A DNA stretch of 64,000 nucleotides from Isoetes taiwanensis (taxonomy: Eukaryota > Streptophyta > Lycopodiopsida > Isoetales > Isoetaceae). The stretch lies in NCBI GenBank assembly GCA_021234155.1, contig JAJEKV010000004.1, positions 15,617,059 to 15,681,058 on the forward strand. Direction: 5' to 3'. A program made the translations under genes and the position numbers. The notes below the pieces were generated by a model. That model did no database searches and had not been told where the DNA came from. It saw nothing but the letters and a program-made list of their open reading frames with translations. Below are positions 24,255 through 35,810 of the stretch, piece by piece (position 1 is the first letter of the stretch; every line of letters begins with the position of its first letter).

Positions 24255-25240
24255 GATGTACCTATGCCGTGTAAATATACGATTGTCTGTATGTGTGATA
24301 AATATACGAAAATAAGAATAATATAAATAATGAATTCAAATGTGTACCGACGTGAATGTAACCTATGGTTAAGATATAATAGGATAGAGTGTGAGTGTGG
24401 AAATATTAAAGATAATCAAAAGGAGAAAGGTATTTCAACACATAATCAAATATAATACAATGAGATAATTATGTATGTGTTACACAAACTATAGAAGGAA
24501 TAACGAGAGTTGCATTATGATTATAGAAAGGTTATGAATAATAAATGATGAAGAACGTGTGTCTGTAATTAATATTAGAGTATACAGGTAAAAATGTGAG
24601 ATACAGTACAATATATAATTGTATTAAAGGATAAGTATAAATGTGAGGGGCATGTAAAACACTGAGGATAGCAATATATGAGTTGTTAAAAATGTAACAA
24701 AATAGGAAAACAAAATTTTGATACAAAATTGAATTAAGTCTGGCTGTAATAAAATGAATTGCAAAGTGAAGGGAGAATATGATAGACATATACACAGAAG
24801 TTAATATGATTAGAATGAGTTTCTACTAAATAGTGTGAGATTAATAAGTCTGTACTATATTAAAAGAACAAATAGAAGTTGTTTATATCTATACCCGTCT
24901 ATAATATATAATCAGTTACAAGTATATATACAAAGAATAATTTCTAATTTAGATATAATGTCAACTCATCACCCCGAATGAAACAGTGAGACTTCCACAA
25001 ACCTTGACTGTTGACTTTTGACGGTCCAAAACGATGATTATTCTGATCTATACCTCTATCTTTTATATTGCAAAGTTATAAATTGCACATTACAAGTCAT
25101 TTCAAACTTAATCACTTTGAACATGACAATGTCTGTGTGACTTATAATCGCACGCTATCTCTTTAAGGAGGGGAGACTTTCTTCCAATGTACGATGTGTT
25201 GCCCTACAACAAGAGTAGTCTTGTTGCTGAGGACAACATC
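24255..25240. other. AT-rich interior tail of the LTR element
   Basis: Strongly A+T-rich DNA without a plausible gene. The 24532-24795 frame is low-complexity. It is partly matched in the inverted copy at about 28.2-29.1 kb. Confidence 0.5.
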
Positions 25241-25246
25241 ATTTTT

Positions 25247-25259
25247 AAGGTGGGGAGAA
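25247..25259 (+). promoter_or_regulatory. Polypurine tract
   Basis: aaggtggggagaa ends directly at the first base of the 3' LTR, the position of the plus-strand primer in LTR elements. Confidence 0.85.
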
Positions 25260-26751
25260 TGTGACGTTCCACGTATTTATATGCCTTTTTGAGTATAAAT
25301 ACCAAATAAATACATGACACATTACTATGAATAATTAATGGCACATTAATTATTCATAAGCTAAGATTAGCTATGATAATCATTAATTTATTAATGTGGA
25401 AACCTAACCCTAAACCCTAATTCGAATTTAGGGCTTAACCTAATATTAAAAGGAGTTAAAATATTAAATTCGTTAACATTAACCAATTTGGAGTTGCCAC
25501 ATGGCCCAAATCGATTGGGCAAGGGAGAGTTGCTAACCTGGGACCCAAATTGGGGTTTTATAACCCCATTTGCCCCAATTCGAATTGGGGGTGAGTTGGA
25601 AAAGGAGGAGGAGCTCATCCCACTAGCAGGGTGTGGAGAACCTAAGAGATGGGAGATCTAGCTCAGATACCAGTTAGTAGGCTTAGTTAGCTTGAGATTC
25701 TAGTTAGGAACTAACCCTTATTTGTTAGATGGATGATTAGTCTCTCTATCTTATGTTCTATTCGAAGCTATGGATGGATGGATGTATAAGGATAGCTTTC
25801 TTTCTGTTCCTCCTGTGTTGTATGGGTAAAAAGGGGATAGAGACCTAAAGGCCATCTAGAAGTAGAGATGTTCCTAGTTAGAACCCTCTACTTCGCAAGA
25901 TCCAACCTGGCTGAGGATGCTATGATGTGGTTCAGCACCAAACAATGGACACAACTGGGGAAGCGGGGTGGAGCCTTGCTAAGCATGGCTACTGGGGCTC
26001 CTACAATGTGCTAGGCCTATAGTCGGTCACTGTATATAGGCTGGGTATGGGTCTGACACCTCCTAGGTCGTTGGATATGGCCTTTATGGACGTCCTCGAC
26101 TTTGTGTAGATTTAGGGGGGTAAGTCTGGTATGGATACGGGTGCTGCAGGTGCAGGTGTGGCAGGTATCCTCTAACACACCAAGGGAGCCGTTGTGATCT
26201 GGGAGGAGAAGCTTCTCTGACCTGCCTCATCGGACCGAGGAGATGTAACCCGGAGTAGTCCCATAGGGTGATTCCTTGGGATTGCATCTCCGGAGGGCTA
26301 CAAGCACGTCATTGCATGATTCAGCCTAGTGGACTACCTTAGCCATTGTTCTATGCCAGCCAACGCCATGTTATACCTCTATCTGCTATTATCTTGAGGC
26401 TCTGACCGTCAGTCGACCCCATGGAGTCTGAGCCCAGGGTAGAGCCCTTATTTATGGTGCATTTCCTTAGTTATGTTGGTACTCTGTTGTTAGTTGTCTT
26501 GGCCACCTTTCGTGGTGGTATATTATTTATTGGTATTGTTGCCAGGTGCTAACATTGTAGCTTCCACTATATAGGATTCCCATAGAAGGCGTGGGACGAA
26601 TGACACCTCCGTGTCCTTCACCCGGACACTTGACCATCACAAGTGGTCCGAGTCAGACGGAGGGCCTTTCCATGGTGATGGAGTTGCCATGGATGGGGGA
26701 TTTCCCGTATTTAAACAATTTGAGCATCGTATAAATTCTGGGAGCGTCACA
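25260..26751 (+). repeat. 3' LTR of the element
   Basis: 1492 bp, co-linear with 16521-18060. Differences include a 12-base insertion near the start (accaaataaata) and several deletions (around 25885, 26310 and 26500), so the insertion is not recent. Confidence 0.9.
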
Positions 26752-26816
26752 TAAAATATGTCATCTGAAGATAAATTTGCAACAAGCATTCAAATGAGCT
26801 AAAGATTGTGACGTTC

Positions 26817-28100
26817 CAACATTATATACAATATAAATACGTATACTATCGTTACTAGTACATGTCGACTATGACGACATATGTACACGGCGACCGTAAA
26901 GGATTGTACCATGGGGTACAACCATTAGAACCCATTATATTACACATGTTATGCAACATGTGAATATATCCTTTATTGCCACGTGGCAATACCCCATATG
27001 AGCCATATGGCCCATTAGACCCTAATCCTAAAACGTGGGCATAAGAGGCAGGAACCCTAAAAGTGTCCCCTTTTCCAGATTCTAGTCTTCAAGAGCCATT
27101 TTGACTAAGCACCTATGCCATTCCGCCTTGCCAGACGCTGCGAAGCCAGTATTGCCCAACAGATCACGGGCATTCGATCGTCTCAAGCCAGATCAAGGGT
27201 GTGGACGCCTTTCTTAGAGTTGAAGCGAGTCAAGGATCCAGTATATAGTCAATCTGTTGTGCAATGCCGACTTTTCGACCGGCATTAGGCCAAGTTAACA
27301 TCTTCTATTAGCCTTAGAAGACCTATAGATTCCAAGATCTTAGCCTCTAATGAAGGAACCTAACCATGTATGTTTAGATAGATATATTAGATGTTATTCT
27401 GTATTTTAGTTCTATGGATGATGATGTTCTATCTCTTTGTGTACTATATATTGGGAAGGGGGGTAGAGACCCTGAAAACCTTGGTAGATGATGTATCTAT
27501 CTAGCCTCATTAATTCTCAATTAATGCGGCCTGTGTATAAGAGCTTGCCTGTCTGTGGGTGGCGGAGCTAGACCAAGGAAGACTTGTCCGGTTATAGTTG
27601 ATTCCTCTGGTGTGTAGAGCCTACCAGGGAACACTGTGGACTAGGCCTAATAGCTTGCCACTGAGTGTGGGCAAGGTATGTGCTCGACACCTCGTGGTTG
27701 ATGCATCACCTTTAATGGGGTTGAAGTCGTAGACATGCATCACCTTTAATGGGGTTGAAGTCGTAGACGAACAGTGGCTCTCTAGCCCCCCTGTAACTGG
27801 CATGCATCTTCTAGAGGGCAGTGATCTCCTCCTATCTCATCTGGAACTGGGGAGATGTGACCCAGGAGTAGCCCCTTTGGCTATGCACCCTGCAGGCTAC
27901 GGTCAGGCTCCAAGACTTATCAGCCTATCTGCAAAATATGCACATGAGGGGCGAATGGAGTGGACTATCTAATGACCATGTTCTATGCCAGCCAAGTCCA
28001 TTGTTATGAACTCTGTCTGCTATGACCATGTGCTATGCCAGCCCATGTTCTTTGATCCCCTTGAGTCTGAGCCTTGGGTAGGATTCCCCTTATGGTGCGA
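26817..28100 (+). mobile_element. LTR of a related subfamily, 3'-truncated
   Basis: It starts TGTGACGTTCCAACATT and follows the layout of the 1.5-kb LTRs (blocks resembling gtgacccaggagtagcccct, gttctatgccagcc and gagtctgagccttgg). Similarity ends near 28098, before the U5-like part. The left flank caaatgagctaaagat equals the host block at 15110, so its left end is a true insertion end. A 34-bp tandem duplication (atgcatcacctttaatgggg...) lies at about 27703-27770. Its right side abuts the inverted element. Confidence 0.65.
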
Positions 28101-30765
28101 GAGTTGAACGGTAATTAGTTTGAGCAATGTTATGTGGAAAGGAACATAACGAGTTATGCTTTTCTCAGCACTGGCGTTTGATGGCTAAGTACAAGGAAAG
28201 TTAAAGGAAGATTGAACGGACTTAGGTCGGTGATATAAAAGATATCTATATAGATCATACGGATCATGATATAGGACCATAATCTGTCAAAAGCGACACT
28301 GAAGATATAATACCTAAGCAGGCACAACATTGGTCCTCGGTGGACCGTAGCATATACCACAACAAGAACATGGGCCTGCAATGGCCTTAGAAGAAGCTGG
28401 AGGCGTCCTACCATGCCTATATGCACATCCCCATCCCTAGGATGCATGTAGCCCGATCCCCCCTACATGAAGGCTAGCCTACATGATCCCTGCCAGATCT
28501 AAGACTTAGGAGATATCGATCGGTGGTTGTAGCACATGCCGCTTTGCGTCGAAACCAGAGTTGATGGCATCGTTGTTGGCGCATTTAAATCATTGTTTAT
28601 TCACACACAGACATAAACGACCTTTACTTCTTCTTTTAATATAATACACACTTATAATTCTCCCATTGTTTACTACAATCCGTTCTAATCATATTAACTT
28701 CTGTCTATATGTCTATTATACTCTCCCTTTCCTTTACAATTTGTGTTATTACAGTGTGCCCTGATTTAATTTTGTATCATATGCCCATCACATTTATACC
28801 ATCGTTTAATGCAATTATATATATTGTACCATGTCTCACATTTTTACATCTTTACTTCAAGATTAATTACATATAGACGTTCTTCATCATTCGTTATCCA
28901 TAACTCTTGCTATTTGTTGAATAGTTTGTATATAACACATGCATAAGTATATTTCGTATTCTATTATTTTTAACAATGCATTCACTCTACACTTTATTGT
29001 CTTTCCACCATATTTTGAAATACTTTTCTTCTTTTGACTATCTCGTGTCTTTCGTGACCCAGACTATTTTTCTTAATCATACTGTACATTAACATGTATA
29101 GAGATTTTTATATTTAGATCGCATAGATACATTCTATGGGGCACCATTAAGTTGATGCCGTCTGGGTCGTTGTCCGCCGGTACTGTGGCTAGGCGATCTT
29201 CCCTTATCTCGGAAGGGCAGTTGTGACTTTAGTGTCGACAGCGGAAGCATCGAAAGCATCTCTGGTCCTTCTTGACCCAGTTAGACAATGATGGTTGAAG
29301 AGGTCCTGGACTCTTGTTTGTAGAAGAAGTGCTGAACGTAGAGAATAAGGAGTGGTAAGGTAATCTTGATTTGGGATCGATAGTCGAAAGAATTGGTATG
29401 ACGATGTTTGTTATCCCACTGAATCACTTGACTTAATAATTACGAGGATTGATTTATCACGCGGCATATATATGATTCGTGGAAAGGTAGAGAATAATAG
29501 GGTGTGAGGACGCGGATCCATAAACTACGAATTATAAAATCACATATACATTGTGTTTCGTAAGGAGATTGATGTTCCTGAGGTGTGCAATAAAGATACA
29601 AGGATATGCATGAGTAAGATGACCACGTAGCCACGTGGATACGCTTCTCTTGCTAGCAGAAGATGCAACCGTCTGAAAGCTACAAGATATGTTGGAGCTT
29701 TGGTGAAGCTAGACTATGAAGAAAAGTGGACCTCCAACTAATGATACATTAGGAAGGCAAGAAATGTACCCACATGACAAGTGGGAGACAAGAGGTGCTT
29801 CAAAGTTGCTGTAAAAAATGTTTCAAATAAAGAAAATTTGAAGGGACACTTTAAATAGTCCAAAGTCTGGAGTATGAACAAGGTAGGTGCCCAATGAACA
29901 TCTTACCAAGGAGAATGTGCTCTGGACTTGGTATCGTGTGAGTATCCCGATTAGTAGCTCTGCATTGGTATATGCATAGTAGGACCATTGAATAGAGTTC
30001 CTATAGTAGACGTTAAGCATGTTCATTGGGAGCATCTCTCATTGTGGTATTTGTGGTTAGAGCTTGAGGAACAGTCTAGGTTCTTTTTCTATGTGTATGA
30101 ATCAGAGACTATGGAAAGTGTGGTGTTAAAACCACAACGTGTATGGTACAATATAATACGAAGTTGAATTATGGTGGATGATATCATCCACTAGATGGTT
30201 ATACGGGAGCAGATTATAATTATAGGCTACGACAAGAGTATACATGGAAGGACACATGTATTAAACATGTAGGTAGTGAGGATTGTACAATACAGCAGAC
30301 AAGTATGAGCACCGCTATGTGGATATGTGAAAGAATGACATATGATGCTAGACTTAGGATTAGTTCACACATGTTAGGTAGCGGTCATGAATGTTGGAAA
30401 GTAGCATCAAATACTGCATTAGCAATGATATTAAGGATGTCGACTGTGATATTCAGAATTATATCGTACAAGAAAATAGTAGGATATTCGTGCAAGACGA
30501 ATGAAATGTTACAAGATAAAGTTAGAATTAAGCATAGTGGTATGCTTGTACCTGAATGTATTTAATGAGGTATGAAGTACCAGATATAAGCATTCAAGTT
30601 ATCTCAATTGTTTGGGGTTGACTGACGTCGACAAGTACAACATACTAAGGGTCATGAAAGGTGTTCAAGTCAGGGAAATAGCCAGAGTAAATCTAGCATA
30701 TATGGCAATCCCACCATGGTTGAAACAGAATGGAAACAACAGATAATAGGAGTTTAACTACTCAA

Positions 30766-31597
30766 TGTGATGATTTCTGGACCCCAAACCCGATTACGAG
30801 TTGCCCACACCACTAGGGCATGAGTTATCCAAATCATACTGTCACATTTAAGGGTCTAAACAAGACTTGAACCCATTACCTCTGGAGTGGTAGCTGCACA
30901 TCCTAACCGAAAAGGCCACAATGATTTGGATGAAACTAAATCACACGCTCCAGACCTGATGGTTAATCATCACGCTATCCTTCCCTCAAGGCTCCTCTCC
31001 TTGAAGGCTTGCAATCGGGAGAATTTGGGGCGGACCTGATGGTTAATTATCACTAGTGACTATCCTTCCCTCAAGGCTCCCCTCCTTGAAGGCTTGCAAT
31101 CGGGCGGGCGGACCTGATAGTTAATTATCACACTAATGTGATGATTAACCATCATGTCTGGAGCGTGTGATGGTTTCATCCAAATCATCGTGGCCTTTTT
31201 GGTTAGGATGCACAGCTACCACTCCAGAGATAGTGGGTTCAAGTCCTGTTCGGACCCTTAAATGTGACAGTGTGATTTGGATAACTCATGCCCTAGTGGT
31301 GTGGGCAACTCGTAATAGGGTTGGGGCTCCAGATGGTTAATCATCACACTAGGATGATGATTAACCATCAGGTCTGGAATGTGTGATTTAGTTTCATCCA
31401 AATCATCGTCGTTTTTTCGGTTAGGATGCACAGCTACCACTCCAGAGGTAGTGAGTTCAAGTCCTATTCAGACCCTTAAATGTGACAGTATGATTTGGAT
31501 AACTCATGCCCTAGTGGTGTGGGCAACTTGTAATAGGGTTGGAAATCATAATTCATGCTCTAGTGGTGTGGGCATCCAGATGGTTAATCATCACACG
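30766..31597. mobile_element. 832-bp insertion built of TIR units with tRNA-like cores, forming a long hairpin
   Basis: The sister element has an uninterrupted site here (about 21811-21820); this copy has the block flanked by caa at 30763-30765 and 31598-31600. The block holds three related units: 30767-30973 (minus), 31138-31347 (plus) and 31354-31594 (plus), with a roughly 80-bp tandem pair (30974-31137) between the first two. Units end in gtgatgattaaccatc and its complement gatggttaatcatcac. Each contains a tRNA-like core: ttggttaggatgcacagc, followed about 25 bases later by gggttcaagtcc. Units 1 and 2 face each other and could fold with arms near 200 bp. Confidence 0.75.
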
Positions 31598-34500
31598 CAA
31601 AGGTTCTAGAGGCCAATGAATTAATTCATCGTTATAAGCTGAGAGTATTAATTCAACGTTATAAGCTGAGAGTATCAAGTGGGTGGAAATAGCAGGATGT
31701 ATGAAATATGCCTTCCAATAATGGAAGAAGATTAGGAGGGTGGCTTTGCCAATTATATCCTTAGGGATAATGGATAAAATACATACCAGTTCCAAGTTCC
31801 AATAAGAATCAAGACGAGGTGTATAGAAGAGATGGGATGGGATTATATGAATCAGTAGTCTATATATTCTGAGAATTTCCTTACTCTCGGGGGAGCAATG
31901 CTAAATCCCGAAGTAGCAGAATGTGGATCCCTGTTTCTTAAGTACACACCTCTGATAAATTATGACTTTAAGATCCTTAACACGATAAAGAATTGGATAA
32001 CCCTATGGCGGTTGCTAACAAAGGTTCGATCATAGGGGTTTTCTATCATGAGATCGAGAGGGTTTAATGCGTTCATCTTAGTATGAGGGAGCCAAGGACG
32101 ACAACGTTGGAAACCTATTTTCTTACATGATAAAGTAAGAAAATAGGTTAATTGTGACAAAGCAGGGTTGATATTGGGGACACAAAGGATATTTAGCTAA
32201 AGGAGCCTTTAGAAAAGCTCTTCATCTGGGGTAGTAACCTTCAGAATTATGGCATGTGGGTGGTATCATAGTTTATGTACACGACTGAAGTACCATAAGG
32301 CACTAAAGGAATGGTTGAAGTAGCTGGGGACCCTATCAAAATGTAGGCAGCATATAGAATTTCAACATAGAGTTGGCCACTGTCTAGTTGGGTAGTCGGT
32401 GGCTCAGCCACATAATGAAGGTACATAGGCAATAGGTTTTGTCTGAAGGAACTACCAAGCTTACACTTTAGCTAAGTTAGAGAAGAGCTCTAGTATCGTA
32501 GGACGAGGACATGCGTTTATCACGTACGTACTATGGACCATACGATAAACATCTTAGAGAGGTAATCTATGCAGTGATATAGGGAGAGAAGGTCGATTGT
32601 ACCCTAAACTTACCAATGAAGGGTCTGGAGTATGTCTGGAATGTGCAAACAATAGTCAATCTGTTGTATGCTAAGGTAGGATGCTGTAGTTGGCACTTGA
32701 AATAAATGTCAATGGGCAATAGAATAAAGCTCAAGGTGATGGGGTTGAATAGTACAATAGTACAATTCCTGGCTAGGTGACGAATAACAGTTATCTGATG
32801 TAAGTCAAATGTGGTTGTGGAGACATGAAAGGGTAGATATCCAACATGATGCCTGCTTGGATATGGAAGAATCGAAGTCAATGGGTTACGTAGAGTTATA
32901 ATTTTAAACGTCTAGGGCTAGAACATCAATGCAAGCCGGGGTGGCAGGAAATTAACTATTTGGAGAATACCAGACGTCGGGGTTTAGATAGAATTAGAAA
33001 ATGCAACGCAGGCACCGTGATGACTCTAGGTAACTTACAAATCTCACAAAGGCTCACTCCCTAAATTAGAACGTGACTATGGCTTATGGAGGCATGGCAA
33101 GTCATTTGTAATGCCGGCATAGTAGCATGACGTCAATACGGAGGGATGCGATATCTAACAGTTCTAGGGTGGATAACGGCGGTAAATGATAACTCCCAAT
33201 GATATGCGGGTAAAAAAGATACAGGAAAATTTAAAGACATAGCTGCAGCCTTTAAGGCAGAGACTATTGTATCATACGACATATAATAGTGGGTTAAAAG
33301 CCAACGAGAGGGTTAAAAGATATAGAAGAAGATGGAAATAAAGAACTACGATTCATTATGAGTAGGCCACCTGGATGGAAGGGTTACTACCTGCACAACT
33401 TTGGGGATGAGTTACATGACGTAAGGGTAACAGCGAGATTCACTCTGGAAAATAGGGTATGGCTGTGGTGTATATGCGGATGCCAAGTTACTTGTGATGG
33501 CACAACTGTGGCATGACATCAACATAGAAGAACGCAAGAAATAACAATTCAAAGATCTATGAGGATGCTAAAACATAAGGTTCCAATGATATGCGGGGTA
33601 AAAGTCATAGAGAAATTTGAGCGCCTAACTGTAACCTTAGAATATAGACTTATGGATCATACAGCATATAGCGGTAATTTAGAAGATAACAAGAGGATGA
33701 AAGAAGACTTGAAAGGTTAGATTATTTGGTGATCCGAAAAGCTTATATATGTTATATCAAGCATACAGATGATGAGCAGCATTGGGAGTAAGAAGCAACA
33801 CGTTTCAAGGCCAGGGTAAAGGAGATTGATGATAATCGTGAGAAGGTAGCAAAGAAGAAGACGAAATTAATAGACTATTATTCATTACGTTGGGGCTACT
33901 AGGTGAAAAGGCAGCAGGGGGTTTTGAAAAACCGACTGAGACTTAAATACGGGTCTTAGGGATAAAAGAATTTTAGTTTCATGGCGAACAATAATTTTAC
34001 AAGGACCCTAAAAGTAGAAGGTGTCATTGTAGAAGGGTGCCTGATTGGTACTAACATTGGGCTATTGTTCTAATTCCATGAGATAGGTAGATTATTCATG
34101 GAACTTAGTGACCCTACGACGCTAAAGTAATGGTTGGAAATACTTTGCCCTAATTGAGTTTAGGTACCCTTGAAGGAGGAGTTGATGAGTCAAGAATGGT
34201 GGCATACCTTCAAATGTTGGGATAGAACAACTTGAAAAGAGGTTTGGCCATCACATGTTGACAGGCATGTGATGCAGGTAATCACTATGATATAGGCGGT
34301 GAAGAGTGGTACAAACTAATATCAAAGTTTATGCTCTAGATAGATTCGAGTGAGGTGTGGACATGGCTGTGGGAGTTCGAACTCAAGACAGTATGTGTCA
34401 TGACATAGTAGTGAAGGGTGATGGTACAATTTAGAAATCCAAGGCCTGGAGGGCTGCTGCATGGCAGTGTCTAGTTGGTTGGGTCAAGAGAGGTCTATTC

Positions 34501-35033
34501 TCTGCGAAGTATGGCGAGCAAAGGCTTAGAGACTAAAAGAAACAACATTAGGTATGGTTGGCTCTATAGTGTTACTTGGCTCCTAACATGTGAAGTAGAA
34601 TAAAATAGCATTTAAAGCAGATGAAGGTACTAAAGATTAAACGAAGGCAGAGTTGAAAGAATTTTGCTACCAAGACATCTACTAGAGACAAATAATTTAA
34701 ACATCAGTACTGGAGAAGTCCATACTTCTAGAGTATTGCTGCGAGTGAATGTTTATCAAAGGGGAGAGCGGATTAGGGTCCAATTTAGGAGATTCCATCT
34801 CGCTCAGAAGATTTGCCATCCATCTCGCATCGACAAGGTGCGATACTATGACCGAGGAACCCATTTGCCGAGGCCAATAATGACCCTTGGGGTGAGCGCA
34901 CCTTGCCATGGTTGCACAAGTCTGGCGGAGTTGTTGCCACCACAGCACGGGTTTACGGAAGGTGGTCTTTTAATTTAAATAGAAAATGGAGCCACTATAA
35001 ATAAAATGAGAACTTTATGTTTCTTTGATAAGG

Positions 35034-35096
35034 GAACTTAGCCTATTGGTAAAAGAGTTGGCTTGGGTGTAGGAGGTTAGGAGTTCAATCCCACAA
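35034..35096 (+). repeat. tRNA-like segment shared with the first LTR element
   Basis: gaacttagcctattggtaaa, then about 30 bases later ggagttcaatcccac: A-box-like and B-box-like sequences at tRNA spacing. It corresponds to 18675-18745 (minus) in the other copy. It is probably an old SINE head, not a tRNA gene, because no cloverleaf closes. Confidence 0.45.
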
Positions 35097-35250
35097 TATG
35101 CCTTCTTATTTTAAAAAGAGAAGTTGTCTAGAGAAACAAAATATTAAATATATATAACAAATACATATACTTTATTTAAGGAAGTTTGGCATGGCCTAGG
35201 ATTGGAATTAGAAGATCATGGGTTCAGAACATGGGTCAAACCAGCGCAGT

Positions 35251-35572
35251 TGGGTTTTTTGGCTCTTAAAAAATAAAACTTGTTTTCCCCAAGTGCGCCG
35301 ATTTGGCCTTTGAGTTGATTGGTGGTTCTGGGAACTTGGCCAAAGAGTGTCCTGGTGTTCCGGACGCAATGGAATGAAAATCACCACAATCCCAGTTTTC
35401 TAGAGAAAGTCTGGGTTTTTTGGCTCCTAAAAAATAAAATCTGTTTTCCCCAAGTGCGCCGATTTGGCCTTTGAGCTGATTGGTGGTGCTGGAAACTTGG
35501 TCAAAGATTGTCCTGGTGTTCCGGACGCAATGGAATGAAAATCACCGCAATCCCAGTTTTCTAGAGAAAGTT
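35251..35572 (+). repeat. 161-bp tandem duplication
   Basis: Units 35251-35411 and 35412-35572 begin tgggttttttggctc and end ttttctagagaaagt. They differ at only a handful of positions, so the duplication is much younger than the element carrying it. Confidence 0.9.
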
Positions 35573-35810
35573 ATGGCCTCTGGAAGAAAGGGACCGTAGT
35601 CTGCCGAAAACTTAACATAACTTCATCTTAATATTTTGAATTTTTCTTCTTAACTAGCTCAATCCTCATATACTTAGGCTAAAACTCATCCTACTTACGG
35701 ATTTGGTATAACTTTCCTACATTGGAGGTCCCCTACTATCTAAACGGTCTAACGAGTTAGACATGGCCAGTGCTATGATCTGATCTATCAAGATCATGCT
35801 CCGATACTAT

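Larger units (their letters stand above)
16521..26751 (+). mobile_element. Complete LTR retrotransposon with a largely non-coding interior (LARD-like)
   Basis: Two 1.5-kb LTRs in direct orientation, both beginning TGTGACGTTCCACG and ending GGGAGCGTCACA, flank 7199 bp. The host target taaaa is duplicated at 16516-16520 and 26752-26756. A primer site for initiator tRNA-Met follows the 5' LTR, and a polypurine tract precedes the 3' LTR. Apart from one degenerate zinc-knuckle-like patch (24104-24150), I find no gag, protease, RT, RNase H or integrase. The structure fits a large retrotransposon derivative that depends on another element. The PPT context (gaggacaacatc before aaggtggggagaa) resembles Ty3/gypsy elements. 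It contains a TRIM (23061-23512), a SINE (23768-23905) and small tandem duplications. An inverted relative lies at about 28.15-37.3 kb. Confidence 0.85.

Noticed and set aside
30766-31597. Functional tRNA genes or a CRISPR-like array
   Set aside because: The tRNA-like cores do not close a cloverleaf with an acceptor stem, and the repeats are long TIR units without regular spacers.
34664-34978. 104-codon plus-strand frame (with GRxLxRP-like text)
   Set aside because: Lies in the inverted LTR-element interior; the homologous stretch at about 18.83-18.96 kb does not keep the frame.
35034-35096. tRNA gene
   Set aside because: A and B boxes are plausible, but anticodon and acceptor stems do not form; it is shared with the other LTR element as an old insertion.
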